A DNA stretch of 64,000 bases, taken from Thioclava marina. GTDB lineage: Bacteria; Pseudomonadota; Alphaproteobacteria; Rhodobacterales; Rhodobacteraceae. Of this stretch, positions 49,824 through 58,500 are shown piece after piece (within the stretch, counting starts at the first letter, position 1; each line of letters starts with the position of its first letter). The position numbers and the translations under genes are program-made. The notes under the pieces were generated by a model, which searched no databases, was not told the origin of the DNA, and saw nothing but the letters and a program-made list of their open reading frames with translations. The stretch spans positions 248,001-312,000 of the forward strand of contig NZ_MPZS01000001.1 of the NCBI RefSeq assembly GCF_002020135.1, written 5' to 3'.

Positions 49824-51302
49824 ATGCTGAGCAGGCTTCGTGAAAATATCATTCCGTTGACGGTGGCGCTTTCGCTTCTGATGGAGCTGATCGACGCCAC
49901 CGTCCTGGCCACCGCGATCCCGGTCATCGCGCGTGATCTCTCCGTGCCGGTGCTGTCGCTGAAAATGGCGATGGCGACCTATCTGATTGCGCTTGCGGCC
50001 TTCGTGCCGATTTCGGGCTGGATTGCGGATCGCTTCGGCGCGCGCCGCACCTTTGTCGCGGCGATGGGTGTCTTTCTCGTGGCCTCGCTGCTTTGCGCCA
50101 TCCAGACGAGCTTGACCGGGCTGGTGCTCGCGCGCGCGCTGCAAGGGATCGGCGCCGCGATGATGAGCCCCGTGGGGCGTCTGATCGTCTTGCGCCACAC
50201 TTCCAAGACCGAGATGACGCGCGCGATGGTCTATGTCACCTTGCCCGCGATGATCGGACCTGCGATCGGGCCTTTCGTCGGCGCGACGGTGACGACGTTC
50301 CTGGGCTGGCGTTCGATCTTTCTGATGAACCTGCCCCTCGGCGCGCTGGCGATCTGGTTGACGATGCGCCACATGTCCGCCGATGGCCCGCCCGAGCCCA
50401 AACCCTTCGATTTCCCCGGTTTTCTCCTCTCCGCCCTCGGACTCGCCGCCGTCATGACCGGGTTTTCCGCCTTGGGGGAGCATATCCTCCCCTGGCAGGT
50501 GGCCGCTGGGCTGAGCGTGACGGGCGTGGGTCTGCTGATCCTCTACTGGTTGCGTGCGCGGCGCACGCCCGAGCCGCTTTTGGACCTGCGCCTCTTCCGG
50601 CACCGCACCTTCGACGTCTCGATCACAGGCGGGCTGATTTTCCGGCTGTCGAACGGGGCGATCTCGCTGCTGCTGCCGCTCTTCTTCCAGCTGGGCCTTG
50701 GGGCGTCTGTCATGCTCTCGGGCGCTCTGACCGGGCTCAACGCGTTGGGCGCGGTCAGCTTGCGCAGCTTCGTGCCGCGCATCCTCGACCGGTTCGGTTT
50801 CAAATGGGTCATGATCTGGGCGGCGGTGGCCCGCGGTGCCGCGATCTTCGGCTTCGCGACCGTCACCAGCCTCACCGACTGGCAGCTGATCCCGCTCCTG
50901 CTGATCGGGGGCGCGGCGCAATCGGTGGTCTTCACCGCCTTGAACTCCATCGGTTTCGCCGATCTCGACACGCCCGAGATGAGCCCCGCAACTGCCTTCA
51001 CCGCGATGAGCCGACAGGTCTCGCTCGCGCTCGGGATCGCGCTGGCGGGCGTGGTTCTCGAACTCACGGCAGGATCAGCGGCGGCGACCACGGGGGCAGA
51101 GATGATCCCGGTCTCGGCCTTCGTCTGGGGCTTTTTGATCGCTGGCGCGACCGGTCCCCTCTCGGCCGCCTATTTCCTGCGCTTGCGCCGGGACGATGCG
51201 GACGGTCTGCGCCGCAAGCGCCAGCCGGTCGAACCCTATGGCAGTTCGCGCGAACGGTTCCGCGCACCTGCCGAGGATGAACGGCGCGAGGCGGCGGAAT
51301 AA
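49824..51302 (+). CDS. MFS transporter, DHA2/EmrB-QacA type
   Basis: 492 residues with about 14 membrane helices, proton-driven drug exporter family. LLMELIDATVLATAIPVIARDL (motif D1 region), GWIADRFGARRTF (motif A, about residues 65-77), LARALQGIGAAMMSPVGR (motif B) and PAIGPFVGATVTTFLGWRSIFLMNLP (motif C) are in order. A basic cytosolic C-terminal tail ends the protein. No membrane-fusion partner is adjacent. Substrate unknown. Confidence 0.9.
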   Translation: MLSRLRENIIPLTVALSLLMELIDATVLATAIPVIARDLSVPVLSLKMAMATYLIALAAFVPISGWIADRFGARRTFVAAMGVFLVASLLCAIQTSLTGLVLARALQGIGAAMMSPVGRLIVLRHTSKTEMTRAMVYVTLPAMIGPAIGPFVGATVTTFLGWRSIFLMNLPLGALAIWLTMRHMSADGPPEPKPFDFPGFLLSALGLAAVMTGFSALGEHILPWQVAAGLSVTGVGLLILYWLRARRTPEPLLDLRLFRHRTFDVSITGGLIFRLSNGAISLLLPLFFQLGLGASVMLSGALTGLNALGAVSLRSFVPRILDRFGFKWVMIWAAVARGAAIFGFATVTSLTDWQLIPLLLIGGAAQSVVFTALNSIGFADLDTPEMSPATAFTAMSRQVSLALGIALAGVVLELTAGSAAATTGAEMIPVSAFVWGFLIAGATGPLSAAYFLRLRRDDADGLRRKRQPVEPYGSSRERFRAPAEDERREAAE

Positions 51303-51306
51303 TCGA

Positions 51307-51371
51307 GCCAGAAAATCAGGCGGGAAAATCAGGCCAGAAAATCAGGCCGGAAAATCAGGCCAGAAAATCAG
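51307..51371. repeat. Five tandem copies of a 13-bp unit
   Basis: Unit GCCRGAAAATCAG repeated five times without spacers (51307, 51320, 51333, 51346, 51359), with differences only at bases 3-4. It lies between the MFS stop and the Lrp start. Confidence 0.95.
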
Positions 51372-51408
51372 GGATGCAGAGCGGCTTGACCCGGTGTAGC
51401 GTGGCGCC

Positions 51409-51894
51409 ATGATCAAGCTCGACCCCCGCGATATCGAGATCCTGCGCGTGCTGGCGCGCGAAGGCCGCATCACCAAGGCGGCGCTGGCCGAGAAGATCAA
51501 CCTCTCGCCCACCCCTGCCTGGGAACGGCTGAAGAAGCTGGAAAAAGCGGGGCTCATCGCGGGCTATCGCGCAACCTTCAACCTCAAGAAACTCGGGCCG
51601 CATGTGACGCTGTTCGTGGCCGCCGAACTGGCCGATCACACCGCCGCCAGCTTCCAGACCTTCGAGCGTTCGCTCGATCAGCACCGAGAGGTGGTGGGGT
51701 GCTGGGCTTTGGGCGGCGGCTTCGATTACCTGATGCAGATCGTCACGCGCGATATCGACGCCTATCAGAGGCTGATCGACTCGATGCTCGACGCCCGGAT
51801 CGGGATCGCGCGTTATTTCACCTATATCGTCACGAAAGAGGTGAAATCCGCAGCGATCCCGCCCTTCGAACTCTTTGCAGACCAAATGGACTAG
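51409..51894 (+). CDS. Lrp/AsnC-family transcriptional regulator
   Basis: 161 residues. N-terminal helix-turn-helix LDPRDIEILRVLAREGRITKAALAEKINLSPTPAWERLKKLEKAGLI (split here as HTH about residues 4-50) followed by the RAM ligand-binding domain (VTLFVAAELADH, VVGCWALGGGFDYLMQIVTRDIDAYQRLID). Such regulators sense amino acids and often control an adjacent catabolic gene. The dehydrogenase and transaminase genes follow 100 nt downstream on the same strand, with operator-like palindromes between. No near-perfect SD is seen before the ATG. Confidence 0.9.
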   Translation: MIKLDPRDIEILRVLAREGRITKAALAEKINLSPTPAWERLKKLEKAGLIAGYRATFNLKKLGPHVTLFVAAELADHTAASFQTFERSLDQHREVVGCWALGGGFDYLMQIVTRDIDAYQRLIDSMLDARIGIARYFTYIVTKEVKSAAIPPFELFADQMD

Positions 51895-51911
51895 GGCGGG
51901 CGCGTATTTCA

Positions 51912-51945
51912 GCCCAAATTGGGCGCATCGACAGCCCATTTGGCC
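51912..51945 (+). promoter_or_regulatory. Two operator-like palindromes upstream of the dehydrogenase gene
   Basis: GCCCAAATTGGGC (51912-51924) is a perfect palindrome with a central A; a related GCCCATTTGGCC starts 22 bp later at 51934. Two sites two helical turns apart suit an Lrp-type octamer. Confidence 0.5.
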
Positions 51946-51997
51946 TGATCTTCTGGCCGGGCCGGGCGAGAGTGATCTCATCAAGGAGGTCCCGCCC

Positions 51998-53473
51998 ATG
52001 CTCGACACCGCCATTTCCGCCCGCCCCGACATTGCCGACAAGCGCCTGCTGCGCAGCTTTGCCTATGTGAACGGCCGCTGGATCGCGGGGGAGACGGGCG
52101 AGGCGATCCCGGTCACCAACCCCGCCAATGGTGAGCGCCTGGGCGACGTCACGGCGCTGAGCCGCGCCCAGTCCCGCGCGGCCGTGGACGCCGCGCAGAC
52201 GGCCTTTCTCGACTGGTCGCTGACCCTGCCGCAAGAGCGCGCAAGCATCCTGCGCCGCTGGTTCGATCTGATCATTGCGGCGAAGGACGACCTCGCCCGG
52301 ATCATGGTGCTCGAACAGGGCAAGCCACTGAGCGAGGCGCGCGGCGAGATCGACTATGCGGCAAGCTTCATCGAATATTACGCCGAAGAAGCGAAGCGCC
52401 CGAATATCGAGGGCGTCACCTCGCATCTGCATGATGCCGAGGTCGAGCTGTGGCTGGAACCCGTGGGCGTCGTTGGCCTCATCACCCCGTGGAATTTCCC
52501 CGCCGCGATGCTGACCCGCAAGGCTGCCGCCGCGATCGCGGCTGGCTGCACCGTGGTGGCCCATCCCTCGCACGAAACGCCCTTCTCGGCCTTGGCGCTG
52601 GCGGAACTGGCCGAACGCGCGGGACTTCCGGCGGGGGTGTTCAACGTGCTGACCGGCCATGCGCCGGACATCGTCGAGCCGTGGTGCGAAGACACCCGTG
52701 TGCGCGCGCTCTCCTTCACCGGCTCGACCGAGGTGGGCCGCCTGCTCTATCGTCAATCGGCGGAAACCGTGAAACGGCTGGTGCTGGAACTTGGCGGCCA
52801 CGCGCCGGTCATCGTCTTCAAGGGGGCCGATCTCGATCAGGCGGTCGCGGAGGTCATCAAGGCAAAATTCGCGACCTCCGGGCAGGACTGCCTCGGTGCG
52901 AACCGGATCTATGTCGAACGGCCCGTCTATGAGGAATTTTGCCGCCGCTTCACCGAGGCCACACAAGCGCTTACCGTCGGCATCGGCATGGACGACCCCG
53001 ATATCGGCCCGCTGATGAACGAAAAGGCGGTGGCCAAACAGGAAGAACACGTGGCCGACGCGCTCGCGAAAGGCGCGAAGCTCGCCTGCGGTGGCAAGCG
53101 GCTGGATCGCGGCCCGCTGTTCTTCGCGCCAACCGTTCTGACCGATGTGCCGGACGAGGCAAAAATAATGCGCGAAGAAACCTTCGGCCCGGTCGCGCCC
53201 ATCGCGCCGTTTGACACCGAAGAAGAGGTCTTCGCCAAGGCCAACGCCACCGAATACGGGCTCGTGGCCTATGTCCACTCCCAGAACCCAAAACGCATCT
53301 ACCGTGCCACGCGCGCGCTGCAATTCGGCATGGTCGCGGTCAACCGCACCAAGGTCACCGGCGCGCCCATCCCGTTCGGCGGCATGAAGCAATCCGGCCT
53401 TGGCCGCGAAGGCTCCCGCCGCGGAATGGAAGAGTTCATGGAAATCAAATACGTCTGTCGAGACTGGGGCTGA
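51998..53473 (+). CDS. gabD: Succinate-semialdehyde dehydrogenase-like aldehyde dehydrogenase
   Basis: 491 residues. NAD(P) region TPWNFPAAMLTRKAAAAIAAG, the general-base Glu in LVLELGGHAPVIV, catalytic Cys in GQDCLGANRIYVE (about residue 296), and FTGSTEVGRLLYRQ. This fits NAD(P)-dependent succinate-semialdehyde dehydrogenase, but other semialdehyde substrates of the same group (for example beta-alanine-derived malonate semialdehyde) cannot be excluded. AAGGAGG is 9 nt before ATG 51998. Followed by the transaminase after 44 nt. Confidence 0.85.
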   Translation: MLDTAISARPDIADKRLLRSFAYVNGRWIAGETGEAIPVTNPANGERLGDVTALSRAQSRAAVDAAQTAFLDWSLTLPQERASILRRWFDLIIAAKDDLARIMVLEQGKPLSEARGEIDYAASFIEYYAEEAKRPNIEGVTSHLHDAEVELWLEPVGVVGLITPWNFPAAMLTRKAAAAIAAGCTVVAHPSHETPFSALALAELAERAGLPAGVFNVLTGHAPDIVEPWCEDTRVRALSFTGSTEVGRLLYRQSAETVKRLVLELGGHAPVIVFKGADLDQAVAEVIKAKFATSGQDCLGANRIYVERPVYEEFCRRFTEATQALTVGIGMDDPDIGPLMNEKAVAKQEEHVADALAKGAKLACGGKRLDRGPLFFAPTVLTDVPDEAKIMREETFGPVAPIAPFDTEEEVFAKANATEYGLVAYVHSQNPKRIYRATRALQFGMVAVNRTKVTGAPIPFGGMKQSGLGREGSRRGMEEFMEIKYVCRDWG

Positions 53474-53517
53474 AACCCCCGCCCTCCCGGACGCGATACA
53501 CGAAGAAGGAGAGAAAA

Positions 53518-54888
53518 TTGCTGACCAATGACCAACTCGACAAGTGGGATCGCGAAAGCTTCTTCCACCCCTCGACCCATCTCGCCCAGCACGCGCGCGG
53601 CGAGTCCCCGAACCGCATCGTCACCGGCGGCAAGGGCGTGTTCATCGAGGATCGCGACGGCAACAAGCTGCTCGACGGTTTCGCGGGGCTTTACTGCGTG
53701 AACGTGGGCTATGGCCGCACCGAAATCGCCGACGCCATCGCCGAACAGGCCAAGGAACTGGCCTATTATCACGCCTATGTCGGCCACGGCACCGAAGCCT
53801 CGATCACGCTGGCCCGTATGGTCATGGAGCGCGCGCCCGATCACATGTCGAAAGTCTATTTCGGCCTGTCAGGCTCGGATGCGAACGAGACCAACATCAA
53901 GCTGGTCTGGTATTACAACAACATCCTGAACCGCCCCGAGAAGAAGAAGATCATCTCGCGCTGGCGCGGCTATCACGGCTCCGGGCTGATGACCGGCTCG
54001 CTGACGGGGCTGGAGCTCTTCCACAAGAAGTTCGACCTGCCGCTTTCGCAGGTGATCCATACGGAGGCGCCCTATTACTTCCGCCGCCCCGATGCGGCGA
54101 TGACCGAAGAGGCCTTCACCGCCTATTGCGCGAGCGAGCTCGAGCAGTTGATCGAACGCGAAGGCCCCGACACCATTGCCGCCTTCATCGGCGAGCCGGT
54201 TCTGGGCACGGGCGGCATCGTGCCCCCGCCCGCAGGCTACTGGGACGCGATCCAGAAGGTTCTGAACAAATACGACATCCTTTTGATCGCAGACGAGGTC
54301 GTGACCGGCTTCGGGCGTCTGGGCTCGATGTTCGGCTCGGATCACTACGGCATGAAGCCCGACCTGATCACCATCGCGAAGGGCCTGACCTCGGCCTATG
54401 CGCCGCTCTCGGGAACGATTGTCAGCGACAGGATGTGGAAGGTGCTCGAGCAAGGCACCGACGAGAACGGCCCGATCGGTCACGGCTGGACCTATTCGGC
54501 CCACCCCATCGGGGCGGCGGCAGGGGTCGCGAACCTCGCGCTGATCGACAAGCTCGGGCTGGTCGAGAATGCGGGCAAGGTCGGCGCCTATCTCAACACG
54601 CAGATGAAGGCGGCGATTGGCGAGCATGTCCATGTCGGCGACATCCGTGGCGAAGGGATGCTCTGCGCGGTCGAGTTCGTCTCGGATCGCGACAAGCGGA
54701 CCTTCTTTGACGCCTCCGAGAAAGTCGGCGCGAAGATCGCGGGCGCGATGGTCGAGCGCGGCGTGATCGGGCGCGCGATGCCGCAGGGCGATATTCTGGG
54801 CCTCGCGCCGCCGCTCTGCCTCACCGAGGCCGAGGCCGACAAGATCGTTGAAGTCACCGCTGATGCGGTGAAAGCGGTTCTGGGTTAA
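53518..54888 (+). CDS. Class III PLP-dependent aminotransferase
   Basis: 456 residues. PLP Lys in TIAKGLTSAYAPL, conserved LIADEVVTGFGRLGSMFG, LSGSDANETNIKLVWYYNN and HGWTYSAHPIGAAA. This pattern is that of omega-amino acid:pyruvate transaminases (taurine/GABA/beta-alanine type). TTG start is supported by AAGGAGAG 7 nt upstream and no in-frame ATG nearby. Placed after the semialdehyde dehydrogenase, it would generate that enzyme's aldehyde substrate. Ends 7 nt before the convergent cytochrome gene's stop. Confidence 0.88.
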   Translation: MLTNDQLDKWDRESFFHPSTHLAQHARGESPNRIVTGGKGVFIEDRDGNKLLDGFAGLYCVNVGYGRTEIADAIAEQAKELAYYHAYVGHGTEASITLARMVMERAPDHMSKVYFGLSGSDANETNIKLVWYYNNILNRPEKKKIISRWRGYHGSGLMTGSLTGLELFHKKFDLPLSQVIHTEAPYYFRRPDAAMTEEAFTAYCASELEQLIEREGPDTIAAFIGEPVLGTGGIVPPPAGYWDAIQKVLNKYDILLIADEVVTGFGRLGSMFGSDHYGMKPDLITIAKGLTSAYAPLSGTIVSDRMWKVLEQGTDENGPIGHGWTYSAHPIGAAAGVANLALIDKLGLVENAGKVGAYLNTQMKAAIGEHVHVGDIRGEGMLCAVEFVSDRDKRTFFDASEKVGAKIAGAMVERGVIGRAMPQGDILGLAPPLCLTEAEADKIVEVTADAVKAVLG

Positions 54889-54895
54889 GTCTCTC

Positions 54896-55171
54896 TCAGG
54901 GCTCGTCTTTTCCTGCGAGCCCTGAAAGCCACGCGGCAAGCGTCGCACGATCCCCGGCCTTCGGCGAATGGTGTCTGGCGATGAACACGTCAAACCAGTT
55001 GGCCCGCGTCTCGGCGGTCTCCGTATCGGGCGCCCAGTCCATCTGCGTCACCAATGCCTCGGCGTTCTTGTGACAGCGGCTACAGGATTTCGCGAAAAGC
55101 TGCGCGGGATCGGTTTCGGCCTGTGCGAACCCGGCCGAAAGTGTCAGGGAAATCGCCAGAAAGACCCGCAT
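54896..55171 (-). CDS. Small cytochrome c-like protein
   Basis: 91 residues: signal peptide RVFLAISLTLSAGFAQA and a haem c motif CSRCH (about residues 30-34). After cleavage the mature domain is only about 72 residues; a WLSGLAGKDEP tail ends it, and Met residues (QMDW) could be the axial ligand but that is uncertain. Electron carrier in the periplasm, partner unknown. Its ATG overlaps the last base of the lpxB stop, so it is translationally coupled to the lipid A operon, an unusual placing. Confidence 0.78.
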   Translation of the reverse strand: MRVFLAISLTLSAGFAQAETDPAQLFAKSCSRCHKNAEALVTQMDWAPDTETAETRANWFDVFIARHHSPKAGDRATLAAWLSGLAGKDEP

Positions 55172-56322
55172 CACACCCTCCCGAGAAATTCCAGAACCGA
55201 ACGCGCGGCACGAAGCCCCGGCGCCTCGCCGCCCTCGCCCAGACGCCGCATCGTCTCTTCCATGACCGCGAACTGTTCGCCCCGCGAGGCGTCGTCCTCC
55301 AGCAATTCGAGCATCTTCGCCGAGATCGCGCGCGGTTTGCAATCCGGACCGAGGAACTCGGGGATCACCCGGGTATCCGACACGAGGTTCACCAGCGTGA
55401 CCGTGTCGATCCGCAACATCCGCCAGATGACATGCCACGAGATGAAATTCGCGTCATATGCAATCACCATCGGCACCCGGTTCGCGGCCAGTTCCAGACT
55501 GACCGTGCCGCTCGCCGCCAGCGCGATATCTGCGGCGGCGAAGGCGGCGCGCTTGTCCTCGCTGCTCTCGACCACGATGGGCGCGACCGGCCAGCGAGCG
55601 GTCATCTCACGCACCATCGGCGCCACGCCCCGCACAGTCGGCAGAACCACCCGCAGCCCCGGCTCGCGGTCGCGCAGCTGCATCAGCGCCTCGTCGAAAC
55701 GCGGGCCGAGACGCTTCACCTCGCCCCGGCGCGAGCCCGGCAGGCAGAGCGCCAGCGGTTGATCGGCGTCGATCATGTGCGTCTCGCGGAAGGCCGCCGC
55801 GTCGGCCCGATCGGCGCGCGGCTCGGCAACGACCGGATGGCCGACGAAATCGCAGCTCATGCCGACGGCTTCCATATAGGGCGGCTCGAAAGGCAAAAGC
55901 GCCAGCACATGATCGACGACCTGCGCCATCTTCGCCGCGCGTCCCGGACGCCAGGCCCAGACCGAGGGCGCGACGTAATGGATCACCTTGAGATCGGGGC
56001 GTTTTTCCCTCGCCAGCCGCGCGACGCGCAGGCAGAAATCGGGGCTGTCGATGGTGATCAGCGCATCGGGGGCCATCTCGACCACGGCCTCTGCGGTTTC
56101 GGCGATACGGCGCTTGAGGTGGCGGTATTTCGGCAGGACCTCCATCAGGCCCATCACCGAGAGTTCCTCCATCGGAAAGAGGCTGTCGAGCCCCTGCCCG
56201 CACATCTCCTCGCCACCGATCCCGCGCCACTCTATCCCGGGCGCCAGTTCGGAAAGCCCCGCCATCAGGGCGCCGCCGAGCTTGTCGCCCGAGGCCTCGC
56301 CCGCGATGACGAAAACCCTCAT
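55171..56322 (-). CDS. lpxB: Lipid-A-disaccharide synthase
   Basis: 383 residues; condenses lipid X with UDP-2,3-diacylglucosamine to the disaccharide. FVIAGEASGDKLGGALM start, WRGIGGEEM, LITIDSPDFCLRVARLAR, HYVAPSVWAWRPGRAAKM, LPFEPPYMEAVGMSCDFVGHPVV and LCLPGSRRGEVKRL are the expected GT-B segments. Overlaps lpxI start by 4 nt (ATGA). Confidence 0.96.
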   Translation of the reverse strand: MRVFVIAGEASGDKLGGALMAGLSELAPGIEWRGIGGEEMCGQGLDSLFPMEELSVMGLMEVLPKYRHLKRRIAETAEAVVEMAPDALITIDSPDFCLRVARLAREKRPDLKVIHYVAPSVWAWRPGRAAKMAQVVDHVLALLPFEPPYMEAVGMSCDFVGHPVVAEPRADRADAAAFRETHMIDADQPLALCLPGSRRGEVKRLGPRFDEALMQLRDREPGLRVVLPTVRGVAPMVREMTARWPVAPIVVESSEDKRAAFAAADIALAASGTVSLELAANRVPMVIAYDANFISWHVIWRMLRIDTVTLVNLVSDTRVIPEFLGPDCKPRAISAKMLELLEDDASRGEQFAVMEETMRRLGEGGEAPGLRAARSVLEFLGRV

Positions 56323-57134
56323 GGCACGCAGGCCCAGAGGAAGAGACCGGCCTCTTGCGCGGCCTCGACCACTGCGGCCCGGTCCAGAAGCATCACGCCG
56401 CCCGCCTCGAAGGCGATGCCGGAGAGACCCGCAGCGGCGGCGTTCGCGACGGTCTGGACGCCTATCGCGGGCAGATCGGCGCGTCGGTCCTGAGCGGGTT
56501 TCGGGGCCTTGTAGAAGACCCCCTTGAGCCCTTTAAGATCCGCCCGCAAGCCTTTGTGATAACGCACGAATTCCAGCATTGCATCGGTGCCCGGCAGTGT
56601 CTCGACTGCCAAGCAAAGCCCGCGTGCCACGACCGCGCCCTGACCGATATCCGAGGCGCCAAGCGCGGCCACGATTTCGGCCCCGCGCTGTGCGTCGTGC
56701 TCGTCCACCGCGCTCGGGGTGCCGCAAAGCACGCCCGCCTCGGGCAGCAGATCAGGCGCAATCTCATGGGCACCAATCACCTCGAACTCCCATTCCTCGA
56801 AGACCTCGATCACGGCGCGCAGCGTCGCATCATCGCCCGCCTGCATCGCCATCGCCAGACGCGGAACAAGCTGCGCCGAGCGCGGGTCGAACTGTTCGGG
56901 ATCGATCGCGGGGCGCTGCATCGCGCCAGCAAAGACCACCCGCTTGATGCCGCGATCTGCCAATTCGTCGAGGAAGGGCACCAGCCTCTCGATCCGGAAG
57001 CGCAGATGATCGCCCTTCAGATCGCAGGGCGCGCCGATCATCTCGCAGACCAGAAGATCGGGTTCCGCCTCTTGCAACAGCGTGGGCAAACGGCCCGCCC
57101 CCGCGATCAGCGCGGTATGCAGCCCGCCGCTCAT
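56319..57134 (-). CDS. lpxI: UDP-2,3-diacylglucosamine pyrophosphatase LpxI
   Basis: 271 residues, DUF1009/LpxI, the alphaproteobacterial substitute for LpxH; hydrolyses UDP-2,3-diacylglucosamine to lipid X. LIAGAGRLPTLLQEA start, KRVVFAGAMQRP, and GAVVARGLCLAVETLPGTDAML are family features. It sits between lpxA and lpxB as in relatives, with 4-nt overlaps both sides. Confidence 0.93.
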   Translation of the reverse strand: MSGGLHTALIAGAGRLPTLLQEAEPDLLVCEMIGAPCDLKGDHLRFRIERLVPFLDELADRGIKRVVFAGAMQRPAIDPEQFDPRSAQLVPRLAMAMQAGDDATLRAVIEVFEEWEFEVIGAHEIAPDLLPEAGVLCGTPSAVDEHDAQRGAEIVAALGASDIGQGAVVARGLCLAVETLPGTDAMLEFVRYHKGLRADLKGLKGVFYKAPKPAQDRRADLPAIGVQTVANAAAAGLSGIAFEAGGVMLLDRAAVVEAAQEAGLFLWACVP

Positions 57135-57928
57135 TTGCTCGGCGTCAGGAAGCTGCGATCCGAAGGACCGAGAATGAAATCAAGGACTTCGCGGGCCAGA
57201 TCGCCCTCGACGCCCTCATCGGAGAGCTTGCGCGCGCTTTCGCGGAAACTGCCCTCACTGAGCGCCGCCATCGTCTTGCGCAGCGCTGAGATTTCCTCGC
57301 GCGAGGTGCCGCGCCGCTTGAGACCCACGAGGTTCAACCCCTCGAGCCCCGCACGCGGCCCCGCGACCAGCGCGTGCGGGATGACATCCGCCGTCACCAT
57401 CGACAGCGCCCCGATGATCGCGCCGCGCCCGATGCGCACCCATTGATGCACGCCCGACAGCCCGCCCACGATCACGTCGTCTTCCAGCACGCAATGGCCC
57501 GCGATGGCGACCGAATTCACCAAGATCACCCGATCCCCGATCTGCGCGTCATGAGCGACGTGGCAGGACGACATGAAGAGACCGTCATCGCCCACGCGCG
57601 TGATCCCGCCACCGCCCTCGGTGCCGGAGTTCATCGTCACATATTCGCGGATACGGTTGCGCTTGCCGATCACCAGCCGCGTTTTCTCGCCCTTGAATTT
57701 CAGGTCCTGCGGGATCTGGCCAAGCGAGGCGAAGGGAAACACCACGGTCTCGTCGCCGATCTCGGTCGCGCCCTGCACGACCACATGGGATTGCAGCTCG
57801 ACGCCACGGCCCAGCACGACCTCGGGGCCGATCACGCAGAACGGGCCGATCCGGCACTCCGGACCGATCACCGCCCCCGGCTCGATCACCGCCGAGGGGT
57901 GGATTTGCGCGCTTGCGTCGACGCTCAC
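57131..57928 (-). CDS. lpxA: UDP-N-acetylglucosamine acyltransferase LpxA
   Basis: 265 residues of left-handed beta helix hexapeptide repeats (e.g. IHPSAVIEPGAVIGPECRIG; VHQWVRIGRGAIIGALS); first committed step of lipid A. Catalytic His in MSSCHVAHDAQIGD. GTG at 57928 is the start, 5 nt after the fabZ stop, giving VSVDASAQIHP. A longer open frame upstream overlaps fabZ in another phase and is not coding. Confidence 0.94.
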   Translation of the reverse strand: MSVDASAQIHPSAVIEPGAVIGPECRIGPFCVIGPEVVLGRGVELQSHVVVQGATEIGDETVVFPFASLGQIPQDLKFKGEKTRLVIGKRNRIREYVTMNSGTEGGGGITRVGDDGLFMSSCHVAHDAQIGDRVILVNSVAIAGHCVLEDDVIVGGLSGVHQWVRIGRGAIIGALSMVTADVIPHALVAGPRAGLEGLNLVGLKRRGTSREEISALRKTMAALSEGSFRESARKLSDEGVEGDLAREVLDFILGPSDRSFLTPSK

Positions 57929-57933
57929 CGCGC

Positions 57934-58395
57934 TCAGCCCTTCAGATCCATCATCGCCATGAACTCGGCGGTGGCGGCGAGTTCGCCCTCGACCTCGGCG
58001 CGGCCCTCGAATTTCCAGACCTTGCCGCCGCCGCGCAGCACTTTCACATGCATCTTGAGCACGTCGCCCGGCACTACCATGCGGCGGAACTTGCACTTGT
58101 CGATCGCCATGAAATAGGTGCCAAGCTTCTTGTCGATCGTGTCGGTCGAGATACCCACGACGACCGCCGCCGTCTGCGCCATCGCCTCGACGATCGTCAC
58201 GCCCGGCATGATCGGCTCATCGGGGAAATGGCCCTGGAAATGCGGCTCGTTGCAGGTGACGTTCTTGATGCCGACGGCGCCTTCGTTCGGCACGATATCG
58301 ACCACCTTGTCGATCAGCAGAAACGGGTAGCGATGCGGGATGATCCGCTTGATGAGCGAAAGGTTTGCTTCGGTATAGGGGGCGGGTTCGGTCAT
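57934..58395 (-). CDS. fabZ: 3-hydroxyacyl-ACP dehydratase FabZ
   Basis: 153 residues, hot-dog fold. [21 protein letters not shown], catalytic His/Glu in [23 protein letters not shown], and [14 protein letters not shown] are diagnostic. It makes trans-2-enoyl-ACP in fatty acid synthesis. The ATG at 58395 has GAGGAC upstream; a TTG one codon earlier is disregarded. In many proteobacteria lpxD precedes fabZ, but not here. Confidence 0.96.
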   Translation of the reverse strand: MTEPAPYTEANLSLIKRIIPHRYPFLLIDKVVDIVPNEGAVGIKNVTCNEPHFQGHFPDEPIMPGVTIVEAMAQTAAVVVGISTDTIDKKLGTYFMAIDKCKFRRMVVPGDVLKMHVKVLRGGGKVWKFEGRAEVEGELAATAEFMAMMDLKG

Positions 58396-58500
58396 CAACT
58401 GTCCTCGTTATCTGGCGGAGCGCTGGAACGCTGTCCGTCGCAGCCCTCTTCTTTTGGTAAGTTGCTAGCAATCGGCGGGCGGCTTGGCAAGGATCAGGGT

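Noticed and set aside
51307-51371. CRISPR array
   Set aside because: 13-bp repeats are directly adjacent with no spacers and no cas genes nearby.
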